Origin: Eudromia elegans
Taxonomy: Eukaryota > Chordata > Aves > Tinamiformes > Tinamidae
NCBI GenBank assembly: GCA_003342815.1
Contig: PTEX01000006.1
Span: 3,045,338 to 3,109,337, forward strand
Direction: 5' to 3'
DNA length: 64,000 nucleotides
In this document: piece by piece, positions 54,257 through 64,000 of the stretch
Layout of the letters: every line of letters starts with the position of its first letter
How positions within the stretch are numbered: position 1 is the first letter of the stretch
The notes under the pieces: generated by a model
The model's database searches: none
Told to the model about the DNA's origin: nothing
Seen by the model: the letters and a program-made list of their open reading frames with translations, nothing else
Made by a program: the position numbers and the translations under genes

Positions 54257-54485
54257 ACAGAATCACAGAAGGGTTGAGGTTGGAAGGAACCTTTGGAGAT
54301 TACCTAGTCCAAGCCCCTAGCACAAGCAGGGACACCTAGACCATGTTGTACAGGATCATGTCCAGAAGGGTTTTGAATATCTTCAGAGAAGGAGACTCCA
54401 TAAGCTCTCTGTTCCAGGGCTCTGCCACCCTCACAGTCAAGATCTTTTCCTTAAATTCAGGTGGAACTTCCTGGGTTTTGCAAGC
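54257..54485 (-). mobile_element. CR1 LINE 3' end, antisense
   Basis: The reverse complement of an avian-type CR1 terminus. It begins ACAGAATCACAGAAGGGTTG, continues AGGTTGGAAGGAACCTTTGG, GTCCAAGCCCCTAGCACAAG, CAGGGACACCTAGACCATGT, and reaches CTCTGTTCCAGGGCTCTGCC, ACCCTCACAGTCAAGATC and GGTGGAACTTCCTG. The 5' side of the element is truncated at roughly 54485. It retains the terminal block better than the copy at 26236 and so is probably younger. It lies antisense to BEGAIN, between the CpG island and exon 2. Confidence 0.9.
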
Positions 54486-57400
54486 CAGCTTTCCTCCATC
54501 TTCAGGCCATCTGCCAGGCAGATGAGCTGGCAGGAGATCAGACAGGTAAAGGGAAAATCTGCTCATTTTCCAGCACACCTTCCTAAGAATAGAGCTGTCG
54601 CCACATGGCATTTCAACTCTGGCTGAAATGCTCCAGAGGAAATATGTTCACCTGGAGCTTTTCCAGACAGTTCTACAGATTAATCCTGACTGATTCTTGT
54701 AGGTTGAGACATTGTCCATCTTCTGTGTGTGCATCAGCTGATGTACCTGACCTACGGCTGAGGTTGTATGAGCTGCAACAGCATTTAGCTTAAAGTACAG
54801 CTAGGGGAAAGCTGTAGGAAAAAAATAAAAAGGAAGAAAAAAAGTTTTGAAAAGATAGGATGGTAAATTACTAACACTACAAAAATACCAGGAATATTGG
54901 CTATAATTTATTTTCTCAGTTTTCTGTCCTGGCTTGTACAGTCTTCTCATGTTCTTCTGCTAAAACAGACTGCTTTTCATTAAATGTAGAATCTGAGTAG
55001 TGCTACCTCACAACTGATAATACCTTCCCTAAACAGCTTCTAAATTGTTGCAAAGCATCACCTCCTACCAGCAGATTCAATAGAACGGCTTGGTGTCTCT
55101 TGGAAAGGGCATTACCAAAGAGAACAGGGCTTCAAAATCCCTGTCAGGGAGCAAATCTGAATTCAAACCTGGCAATTACTCGCAGTGTTACAATGTTTAT
55201 GGACACAAATTTTCATGCCAATGTGTTTTTTCATATCCATTTTTTAGATTTTTTGTTTGTCTTTTTAAGACTGTAAACAGAGCTAACTGATTAAAAAATA
55301 CTTTGGAAAGTCTTAAGACACATTTTTAACAACCTTTAAAGTGGCCTCCCTTGACAAGCTCCTTTCAGCACTCTAAATATTTAAAAGTGTACTTACCGTC
55401 CTCATTTTTAGTGAAATACTTTAATGAAACAAAATGGATAATGACTTGCAAACCATGGGTTGTCACAGGAGCAGAGCTTTGGAGATCATTAGAAGAAATA
55501 GAGAACCACTCATGCAAAAGGGCCTTCTCTGCAGGATTCTGGAACCTATCCTATAATTCCTCACTCCCTCCAGCTGTCTGAGTTCCAGGAAGTCTATGCA
55601 ATGTAGGATTTGCCTTTTCTAAGACAGAATATTACCAGATTTTCACAGACTATTTTCTATTTACAATTATATCTTATCCTTTCTCCCAGTTGTACTTTTC
55701 CTAGGGAACTATTTTCTTGTTTTTCAGCTATACAATGAATATATATAATATAGAACCATGAGGGCGAATTAGCCATGAAAGATAAATTATGAGTTAAAAT
55801 ACATTGGTTTATCAACATTTAAAAAATTGCATATGACAAGCCAAAACAAAGTGCAGTTAGTTTTGTGGAACTTATAGTCTTGGATAAAAATAAAATACAA
55901 AATGGTTAACATAATGAGCCTATATTTTAATGTTGTGGTTTTTCCCTTCTTTTCAACCCTGTCCAAACTACCATTACCAAATATACAGCGGTACATATCA
56001 AAAAATGAAAGATGGATTAGGTAAAGCCCAGACTTCTAGAGAAAAAAGGAAAGCAAGCAATAAAACATGGGAGAGAGAATTCAGGAACTGCATTATACAA
56101 TAACACTGGAAGCAATGAGCAGGGAGCAATGAAAATCTATTTCATGAGAAACTCAAGAAAAAGCTTATGAAATACCTTAGCTTTGTATAAAATGAAATTT
56201 GGGGCTCTGACATTCCTGTTAGAAGCATGGAAAAGACGACCCATTGCGTGTTCTTCCTCTGTCTTCTGTTTCTCTCACTTGTCTTGCATTTACTTCTCAG
56301 GGGTTTGTTTCTATGTGACTGGAAGCAAGAAAAGAAATAGACTTTATATAAGACTAGTAACATACTCGGACAAGGCTCCTATCATTCCCAAATCTACACT
56401 GGAGATAACCCTGGGAATCTGCAGACAGTGTTGTACCCACTGGGCCCCATTCTGTGCTTTTGGCTCCAGATTCAGGATTTTTTTTTCTATTTGTGCCAAT
56501 AATGTCTTGACTCAAAAAAGATGTGAGCAAATGTTTAAGTGCCTTCCCCAAGCAGGCTTGTTTTTGGTTATTTTTCTTTTTGATTTTAAGACAGGTGGCT
56601 ATGAATTTCCTCCAGTTCCTGCCATCCAAATATTTGTGAGAACATGATTTCTCAGTTTCTAAATTTTTTAGCTTTCTGTCTAGTAGCTTGTGTTTTAATA
56701 ATGATTTATTGTTGATATATACCTGCCACCCCATTGTAATTAAAATCAATAATTCGTTTTAAGAGCAAGCAGCCAGCTTCAGATCTACAAGATGAATCAA
56801 TGCACACACTGAGACGAGTTCTGCTAGGTTGGGGAAGAGGTTTTTTTATTCTCTAAAAATGATCACTTGAGGCTGCCATCCTAGTTTTCTATCTTAGGCA
56901 GCACGGAGCAGAAATAATGCTCTCTCGCAATATGGAAAGCCAGCTTTTTCAGAATTACGGTTTGCTGAATGGGAATAACTGTGATCTTTGAAGTTGCCTA
57001 AATTATGCCTTATCCAATTTTTTTTTCTTTTTTCTTTTTTTTAACAAAGTTACATCTATGATTTACCAACCAAAGCATTATGGGGAAAAAAAGGCAACTC
57101 TGTATCTCTTGCAGTGCAGTTCATTACAGTGTGCTTTATTTTAATGAGTTTAATAATCCCAGCCTGAAAGCAAGGAATTCAAGAATACAGATATTTCAAA
57201 ACACTCGCAAAACACCCAGACTGCCAAGCCTGGCTCCTTAAAAGTGGTTCAGAGCTGAACCCCAAAGCACAAGGTGAGCAGCTCAGCACAGCACCGTCTG
57301 CCACCTAAGGAGCGATATCTGCCCGGAGCTGAATTTTTGAACTCTAATTTCCTCCATATAGCCAAGCCTAGGCACCCCATACGGACAGGCATCGTTTGAG

Positions 57401-59720
57401 GCCCTAGGTGCTTTGCTCCTGCTTATATTCCATACAATTCAGACCCAAAGTGTGAATGTACCTAAACTGTAAAGATGAAATTAAGGATATGGGATACTAT
57501 TAATTTCCTCTATTCCTCTTTTTGTTAACTGGTCACTTGCTATCACTGATTTAAAACATTCCTGGTGTTGCCATTATATATGAACTGCTACAGCCCCACA
57601 ACAGAGCAAAGATCAAACACTGCTCACGGCCAAATCTCCCCAGCAGAGCAGTTCAGTGTAGTACCCCTGGCCAGACCTAGCATGAACAAACCAGCCCTGA
57701 TCAGCACAAAGCAGCAACCTGGATATTTTTATCCAAAACAACAGCTTGATGACCTGCTGTTTAGGTTTTTTTTTTTCGGTAGATCCTAATGGTTAGATTT
57801 CTAGAATGGCAGAAGACCAGAATTCAAGTCCCTCTTCACTATAAACAATTTTGAAATTCTAACTCAACTTTCCTTTCATAGGAGAAAATCCAGATTGCCT
57901 GGCTATAGGAAGGAAAACTGACCACTCTTCTTTGCTAAATCGGACATATAAGTAGCAAGAACAGGGGGTCAGAAGCAGAGCAAGGGGAAGGTGGCATGAT
58001 GTGACATGCAGACATGAGAAACCAGGGTTCAGATGCTCATTTCCTTATACAACATTTTAGTTCTATTAATCAAATGAAACAGAAAAACTAAATTATTGTA
58101 TTACCTGAAGCTGCATTTAATGTCTCAATTAGAATATGTTACTTTAAGAGAATATAACTATAAATGGTAATGTAAGCATAACTGTAACCACGCAATATGT
58201 GTAATGGAAACAGAGGACTGTGTTGGCAAAACATTAGACTGTTTTCTAGATCTAAGCTGCATGGATCAAGTAAGCAGCAATTGTAAAGCTTTTCCATTAA
58301 CTTACGAAGCTCCTATCACACTCTGTAGAAGAGAAGGCAGTCATGCAAGCCAGTGCAGATAAGTATTTCTGAGGAACAGCATGTTGTTCCCAACTCTCTT
58401 ATTTAATTAGAGATCCAAAACATTATTCTACCGATGCTGACAGCGCTACTGACTTAGCATCAAAGGGAATCAGGATTTGCCATTATATTCTGAAATAGTA
58501 TTTTTAGCATGTGCTTAAAAGAAACAGCAAGTGACTTCAGAGGGCTTCATGTGGTAGCCCTGGTGTCTGTAGGTGATGGCAGACTCCAATTCTCGGAGCT
58601 CCCAGGGAACACTTCAATCCCAGCAGTGGCTGCAGTGGCTGTGCTCAATTACAGTCAGGCCTAGAGATTCTAGCTCCGACCAGAGCTGTGTCTTGCTGTG
58701 CATTTGGCAACATATTAGAAAAATAAAGATCTTACAAGCTAAATAGGCAAAGAGAAAAGATCTCCATTGCATAGGTGGAGAATTCAAGTGACGGGAGGCT
58801 GATTCTCCTGAAGTCACACAGTTGGTCCCCGGAATGCAGGGAATGCATTCCTAGGATCCTCATTTCAAACGCAGATGGACAATTTGGGAGCAGGTGGCAC
58901 CTGGCTCTCCAGAATAAACCTTCTGCATGGATCTGTTTTGTTTTATGATATCTTATTTCCTAATTAGACACAAAGCAACAAAGTGAAAAATCTCCTCTCT
59001 GGCTCCAAATTTTGGCTTCTCTCATGCTCCCCTTTGTCAAGAAAATAGTGTAACTGAAGCTAGCTTGCAAGCAAGGTGCAAGTGCTTCTTAAGTACTGTC
59101 AGAAATTAGACCTGTGTCCAGGAAACCTTTGTCCCCAAATAAGCAACAAAATGGGAAAAGAGCCATCATTTGAGAACTAGAATAAAAATAATAAATACTT
59201 ACTAGGATTACCATTCTCTAGAGGAAATAGTGAATGAACAGCAACACTAGGCAGCTCTATGGCTAGGGAATAGGGTGCAAATTTGAATAACACAAAATCT
59301 CCTTTCTCTAAAAATATGTATTATAACCTGGAGTGCTGGCAAATTTTGCACAGTTTATTTACAGTCATTGCTCTATAAATACCTTGGACTTCAGTCACAG
59401 TATTTTTAGGTAATTCTAAATGAAAGGTGCTATGTGAAATGAAATTCTAAAGTGTGTTTTGTTTTCACTGCGGATTCTTCCACAAAATATTCCATTATGG
59501 TTAAAGAGATATTAGCAATGAATATGCTAGAAAGGACAGATGGGAAGACAGTCAACCGTCTGTCTAAATCAGAAGTTTCGTAAAGTGCAGTAAACAAATT
59601 ATTCAGTACATTTCTGTGGCTTGATGCCAGTCTATACCGCAGGGAATTGGTCAAGCAGTGGATCGTGAAAAGCTTTTCTGGAATAGCTAAATTCTACAGC
59701 TGTGGTCTTTGTTTTTCTAG
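54486..59720. other. BEGAIN intron 1, distal part with acceptor, no further gene seen
   Basis: The intron ends with the acceptor TGTGGTCTTTGTTTTTCTAG at 59701-59720, a good pyrimidine tract. Frames at 56183-56647 (154 codons, plus) and 56354-56749 (131 codons, minus) overlap antiparallel and are unrecognised. The stretch 57230-57420 has a modest CpG group. A partly self-complementary word, GGAATGCATTCC, lies at 58840-58851. Confidence 0.5.
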
Positions 59721-59882
59721 TACTTTGCAAGAACAGAAGGGGGAATTACGAAAGCGACTATCATACACCACCCATAAACTGGAAATGCTTGAAACGGAAT
59801 TTGATTCTACACGTCAGTATCTTGAAATAGAGTTGAGACGTGCTCAGGAGGAACTTGAAAAAGTAACTGAAAAACTGAGAAG
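59721..59882 (+). CDS. BEGAIN: BEGAIN, second coding exon (N-terminal coiled coil)
   Basis: A 162-nt exon, phase 2 in and phase 2 out, bounded by TTTTTCTAG and GTTAGT. With the 9011-9024 segment it encodes residues 5-58 of BEGAIN. It reads TLQEQKGELRKRL, SYTTHKLEMLETEFDSTRQY, LEIELRRAQEELEKVTEKLR, and the next Arg codon is split by the following intron. The charged heptad pattern (leucines and Glu/Lys/Arg throughout, no proline or glycine after residue 11) is a coiled coil. From memory, mammalian BEGAIN differs at only a few positions (LEK for LEM, TRH for TRQ). The paralogue TJAP1 has a related but much less similar block, so the identity is BEGAIN. The C-terminal part that binds the PSD-95 guanylate kinase domain is outside this window. 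No internal stop or frameshift is present, and the exon looks functional. Confidence 0.95.
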
Positions 59883-61465
59883 GTTAGTAACTACCTCTTT
59901 TGAAATACACAGAACTATTAGGAATGCCAGGTGGCTGTGTTAAATACATGCATCCAAGTAAAATACATGCCTATGTTCTCAAATGTACTGTTATGTATTG
60001 CTCATTGACAGCACAATATGTTCACATATTGAATATGTATTTCAGTTATATGAATACATATTACATATCCCATATAAAGCCATTTACCTGTGATATGTAA
60101 CATGTTTGTACTGAAAGAAAATACCCAGTTATATGCACAAGTGTATATATATGACATTGTTTATATGTAAAGATATGCACGGGGCATGTTATAGTATGTT
60201 ATGCATAGAAAGATTATAAACACATTGCATATATATATAAATGTATTTAATGAGTTAGGCGACACATTTTCAGCTTTTACCCTCCATAGCTCTGGCACAA
60301 GTGTATAGAATTTGGTCCTCCTTTTCTCAAAGCTAAGACTTTCTGTCCAATGTGTACAATATTATGGCATTTCATCTGATGCTGCAGCAGATCATTCAAT
60401 GTTTTGTCCCAAGAAGAATGCAATCTTACTGAAAAAATATTGTATAAAATTATTTAAGCTGTAGTACAGAGCTATTGTAAATCACAAGCCCAGTTAAATG
60501 GGCAGTTATAATAGCCACGTGCTCCTGAGTTCTATGACACTAACTAAAATCGAGTGTAATCGACTTTAAATTTATCAGTGCTTTTTAGCATCCCTTCTTT
60601 TATTCGTTTGAAAAACTTCAGAATCTATGGTAATCCATTTATTCAGGAATGTATTTGCATTTCCTGAGAGGAATTTCCTAAATTCATATGGATAATTAAA
60701 CTCATACGGATAATTATATGGACAATTTGGTCCAATTCACAGAATGAGCCAAAGCAAAATTCAAAAGGAATCATTCCAGGGCTATACCAAATTCTTTTTT
60801 TTTTTTTTTTTTTCCCAGTTTTCACAGAGGACAAAAAAACCCAAACAAACTAAAGCCACAAAAAACCAACTCATTATGTCAATCAAATAATTCTATTCAA
60901 ATTTTAAAAACAGACAGGCTTCCCTAACTGGAGAGGCTTCTTAAACCAAGACTAAAACAGGCGATACGATGATTTTGAAATACACATATAACTATCAAGA
61001 GCAGCACAAAGAATACTCCAAACAGCAGGCCATGATGTTTTTTCTTAGCAATAACCTTTTTTTTTTTTTCTATCATTTCATTAGATTTAGAGCTATTGAA
61101 AGTAATCCCAGACTTCAGATATTTTTTCCCAATAGGTTACTGCTTTAACAACCAGTACTTTTTTTTTTGCTTAAAACGTTACTTCAAGCAGAGTTGTCAT
61201 AAATCCTGTATCACATTTATCAGGGGGCTGACAATCTCACTCCTGTTGAAACAAAGGGGCAAATAGAGTCTCTGTTAAAGTCCCTGTCCTATCAACTTCA
61301 TTGAACATTTAAGCACAGTTCAAAAACAGACAAGAAAGTCTTTTGATCATGAAGTCTAATACCTGTAGAGAGTCACTACACAGATCAGTAGAACTGACTT
61401 TCCAATTTTCTACTTAAACATTTTTTCATATTTTGAAGAAAATTTATATTGATATTATGTTTCAG
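59883..61465. other. BEGAIN intron 2, proximal part
   Basis: The intron begins with GTTAGT. From about 59940 to 60260 it is a TA/TG-rich stretch with repeated ATGTATAT, TATATATAT and CATATT words, low in complexity. A T19 run followed by CCCAG lies at 60795-60818, and T-runs recur at about 61058-61070 and 61160-61169. No exon is convincing in this part. Confidence 0.55.
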
Positions 61466-61522
61466 GCAGGTGATTCCTCCCCCGAAGACAACTCATACTG
61501 GAAGTCCAAAATATTTTACAAG
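61466..61522 (+). CDS. Possible BEGAIN cassette exon (57 nt)
   Basis: A 57-nt segment lies between an AG acceptor (GATATTATGTTTCAG, 61451-61465) and a strong donor (ACAAG then GTGAGC, 61523). It is a multiple of three. Read in the phase left open by exon 2 it has no stop: the split Arg codon is completed, then QVIPPPKTTHTGSPKYFT, ending again in phase 2. It could be skipped or included without changing the downstream frame. I recall no such insert in the mammalian protein, whose next residues after KLRR are IQSNYMALQ. It is therefore either a lineage-specific alternative exon or chance. The acceptor pyrimidine tract is only moderate. Confidence 0.25.
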
Positions 61523-61727
61523 GTGAGCTTTAAAAATGTTTCTATTGAGAATAGCAGGGCACTCGGCAAGCTGAACTAGATTTCTCAGTCTGGTAAAAGA
61601 TAATGTCTGAAACAAAACTGTCATCCAAAAGAGTGTCAGCAACATGTCACAGAGAAACAGGAGTCTGAGAAAACAGGGAACTATAATTAGTTTCAATAAT
61701 GCCTCTCCTGCCTTTTTCGCTTCACAG
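61523..61727. other. Intron 2 segment between the two candidate exons
   Basis: This is 205 bases with GT at the start and a good acceptor, CTCTCCTGCCTTTTTCGCTTCACAG in two parts (61703-61727), at the end. Nothing else is recognised. Confidence 0.4.
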
Positions 61728-61930
61728 GGAGAGAAATTCAACCCCTCCACAACAAACGAGCCCACTGTAACATGATGCCACTCGTACGGCAGAGAACGCT
61801 TCTGTTATTAAATTTGCATCACCTTCGAGAGCCGAATTTTTCTGAGGCTGAACAGCCATTCTATTCTGCTGCTTTCTGAAAGTCTTTGCCTTGTCAGTTT
61901 ATCCAGAATAAACTGTGTTGCTGACAGGCC
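61728..61930 (+). other. Possible alternative last exon with poly-A signal
   Basis: After a pyrimidine-rich acceptor ending CACAG at 61727, the phase used by BEGAIN exon 2 gives ERNSTPPQQTSPL and then a stop TAA at 61768-61770. This holds whether or not the 57-nt candidate exon is included, because that exon keeps phase. An AATAAA signal follows at 61907-61912, with a TGTGTTG word just downstream. If used, it would give a very short BEGAIN form carrying only the first coiled-coil segment. AATAAA occurs often by chance in AT-rich DNA, so this is weak. Confidence 0.2.
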
Positions 61931-64000
61931 TCCCATCTCTTACTCGGACGGGGAGGTCATTTAGGGGGCTGGATGGCCAAGTTCTCCATCTCTCTATACT
62001 CCTTTGGAGGTGCCTTTCTCAAGATTTCTTTTGGTACCACTGGGAACAAGAGCTAATCAGTGGTGAACAGTTTTGAAAGGATGGTCGGAAAGCACAGATT
62101 TGTCTTTGAAAGATGATTGAAACGTAGGGGACTTCGCACCCCTCACAGTCCTTATCAAATATGATCAGTTAGATTTTTTTTCAAGTTAAAAGGTGACTCT
62201 TACACCTGAGCAATGATGATGTTTTGATCAATCTGATTCAGTCTAGGCTCACACATATGCAACCATAGCACCTTGTGACTGTACCCTGAGTAACAAATAT
62301 GGAAGATCCCCCTTCCTATTTTTTAACAAATACTGGTATTATTTTAATACATAAAGAATAGTTCCCTAGAAGCATATATTTAACATTGAGCTTAGCCCAC
62401 ACATACAGTTCCTTCACTAAAGGCAAGATATATCATGAACAGAAGGGATTTCCTGAACAAGATCTTGTGTTGTGTAGGGGATTAGGTGAAAAACACTCTT
62501 GCTTCTATAAGAAAGGTCTGTGTAACTTTTGATAATAGACAGGGTAAGGTTTTTTGCACAATAAGTTATTCATTTAACAATCCAATTCAAATGGGTGAAA
62601 TTTCCTTCTTTGCAGAAGGCAGCCCAACGCTTTTGTTTTACTTTAGATACATTTCATGCCCTTAAGAGGGCTTGAAATAAAGTGGAAGCAAAGACTATGT
62701 GCAGACTTTCTCTTCCGTGATGAACTGGAATGTGTTGTCTGCAGGGTTTGAGCACTGATACATAATGTTAAACACAGTCATAATACTTTTTATTACAGTT
62801 TCTTTTAGCCAAACATTTAAACATTTGTGTAATGCATGCACATACAGCTGTAGGCACATGGGTATCATCTAATAATTTGAATTTTCTGACACGAAATGTA
62901 ATAAAAAATTATAATAAACTATCCACACACATAAAATGAACTTATTTTTAAAGCATTATCACATGGCAGTGAGGCTTACCTATTTACCTATTCTTCACTT
63001 TGTTTACAAAGAAACCAGATTTACAACATTAAAATGTTTTAAACGTCACAAAGTTCAGGCCATCTGGTTGCATAGTTCTGCAAGTAGAGCTAAGTCACCA
63101 TCTGTTAATTTGGTCTTTCTAATTAGAATAATTTTCCCTACTCCTCCCCTAATTTACTGCATTGCCCAAAGATTATGGTTTGACTATCCTGTTGTTGTTT
63201 TATCCCTTTCACTCCCTTCTTCCATATATTTTTGGGTCCATTTCTCTCCTTGCCATCCTCACTTGCTGACACTTCTTTTGGCACAATGGATTTCCAATTG
63301 GGGCTTTCTGTGTATATGTGCATGTGATCGTGCTTGTGTATGTGTGCTTGTGTTTATTTTGACTACCTTTGCATACTGTTCTCAATAGAAACACTTTTTG
63401 AAGCTCAGCTTCCTATGTACTGTGGATTTTTTGTTTGGACTTGTTTGGATTTGATCTGACTGGGAGGCAATCAATTTTTTTATTGCAAAAGAAATGTGTT
63501 CAAGAACCTGGATTTGTGGGCTACTTTCTGCTAAACATACACAGAGGAAAAAGTCATGAGTAAAACAAGACAGTAAGCTGATGTGTAACCTTTGGAAAAA
63601 CAAACAAACAAAAAAACACACTACCATCTTTATCATGGAAGTGTTGCTATCCAGGAGCAATTACACTAATGGGAAACCTTCTTCCATTCACTGATAACAA
63701 GAGAAAAACAATGTCTACAGAGGCTGGGGAGCAAATATTGTGATGTATCTCCTCCCTCATAAGCCAGTTGTCCTGGTAGCAATTACCGTTATTTTAGTTT
63801 ACAATTTTAAAGACAAGGATAGGAAAACTTCAGTAGTTCTCCACATAGATCTGTGCTGCAGAATAGACCGAGCAGTGCATGGAGAGGCTTAAGCCAGAAA
63901 AGACCTTAACCAACAACATTTTCCAATGACAGGAAATTATGAAGATGCTTTAGAACCTATGCAAAGTTTTAGGAGGTTGTGAATGCTGGTTTAGGTGGGT
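61931..64000. other. BEGAIN intron 2 continuing to the window edge, no gene seen
   Basis: A small CpG patch at 61942-61952 (ACTCGGACGGGG) is followed by ordinary AT-rich intron. A degenerate TG-rich tract lies at 63309-63357. The frame at 62936-63388 (150 codons, hydrophobic and Ser/Cys-rich) has no recognised domain and no clear splice sites. The expected third coding exon, beginning with the IQSNYMALQ region, was not found and must lie to the right. Confidence 0.5.

Noticed and set aside
56183-56749. Overlapping antiparallel frames of 154 and 131 codons
   Set aside because: Each is unrecognised, and the pair occupies the same DNA on opposite strands, which is typical of a stop-poor patch and not of two genes.
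60795-60960. T19-CCCAG strong acceptor-like site with a following frame open in the BEGAIN phase
   Set aside because: Homopolymer T runs mimic acceptors, no good donor was seen before the frame closes, and the peptide is lysine/asparagine-rich low-complexity sequence with no BEGAIN similarity.
62936-63388. 150-codon plus-strand frame near the right edge
   Set aside because: Its composition (hydrophobic, Cys/Ser-rich, ending in a TG-rich microsatellite) follows simple DNA composition, with no family match.
1-64000. Endogenous retrovirus, LTR or other capsid-bearing element
   Set aside because: I looked for paired long terminal repeats and for gag, pol or env-like text on both strands and saw none. 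The only reverse-transcriptase-like sequence is CR1-type LINE.
1-64000. CRISPR arrays, tRNA, rRNA or an operon-like system
   Set aside because: No regularly spaced repeats, no tRNA cloverleaf noticed by eye, and no clustered co-directional genes. The window is ordinary vertebrate intron and intergenic DNA.

Overview
This window is vertebrate nuclear DNA, most likely from a bird. The evidence is AT-rich, gene-poor sequence with GT-AG split exons and CR1 LINE copies as the only clear interspersed repeats. Two of these copies have the 3' end familiar from avian CR1. I see no primate- or rodent-type SINEs or L1. A crocodilian or turtle cannot be fully excluded. The sequence is draft grade, with a 28-base N gap at 47495-47522 and one N inside a long poly-A run at 34980.

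One gene is recognisable: the 5' end of BEGAIN (brain-enriched guanylate-kinase-associated protein), on the + strand. A 14-nt first coding segment (9011-9024) and a second coding exon (59721-59882) join in phase 2 across an intron of about 50.7 kb. Together they encode MEKISTLQEQKGELRKRL and onward to residue 58, the conserved N-terminal coiled coil. The rest of the gene lies beyond the right edge. In mammals the 5' side of BEGAIN faces DLK1, so positions 1 to about 7700 probably belong to the BEGAIN-DLK1 intergenic interval. That placement rests on known synteny and is not visible in this sequence.

Layout: 1-7690 is intergenic and holds a CR1 copy that has lost its reverse-transcriptase segment (1010-2395) and a much older CR1 reverse-transcriptase fossil (3150-3960). 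7690-9010 is the candidate promoter and 5' leader, with a TATAAATA box at 7966, a possible non-coding exon ending at a GTAAGT donor at 8413, and a CpG-enriched stretch from about 8545. 9025-59720 is intron; it holds CR1 3' ends at 26236-26400 (+) and 54257-54485 (-), a possible MIR remnant, a near-perfect palindrome, and two CpG-dense islets (50027-50145, 52712-53120) that could be enhancers or alternative promoters. 59883-64000 is the start of the next intron, with a possible phase-compatible 57-nt cassette exon (61466-61522) and a possible alternative last exon (from 61728, AATAAA at 61907).

All other open frames in the window look like chance frames in non-coding DNA. I found no operon-like system, CRISPR array, rRNA or tRNA, intact transposon or endogenous retrovirus. 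The observations most worth following are the two candidate alternative exons, the promoter model and the intronic CpG islets.
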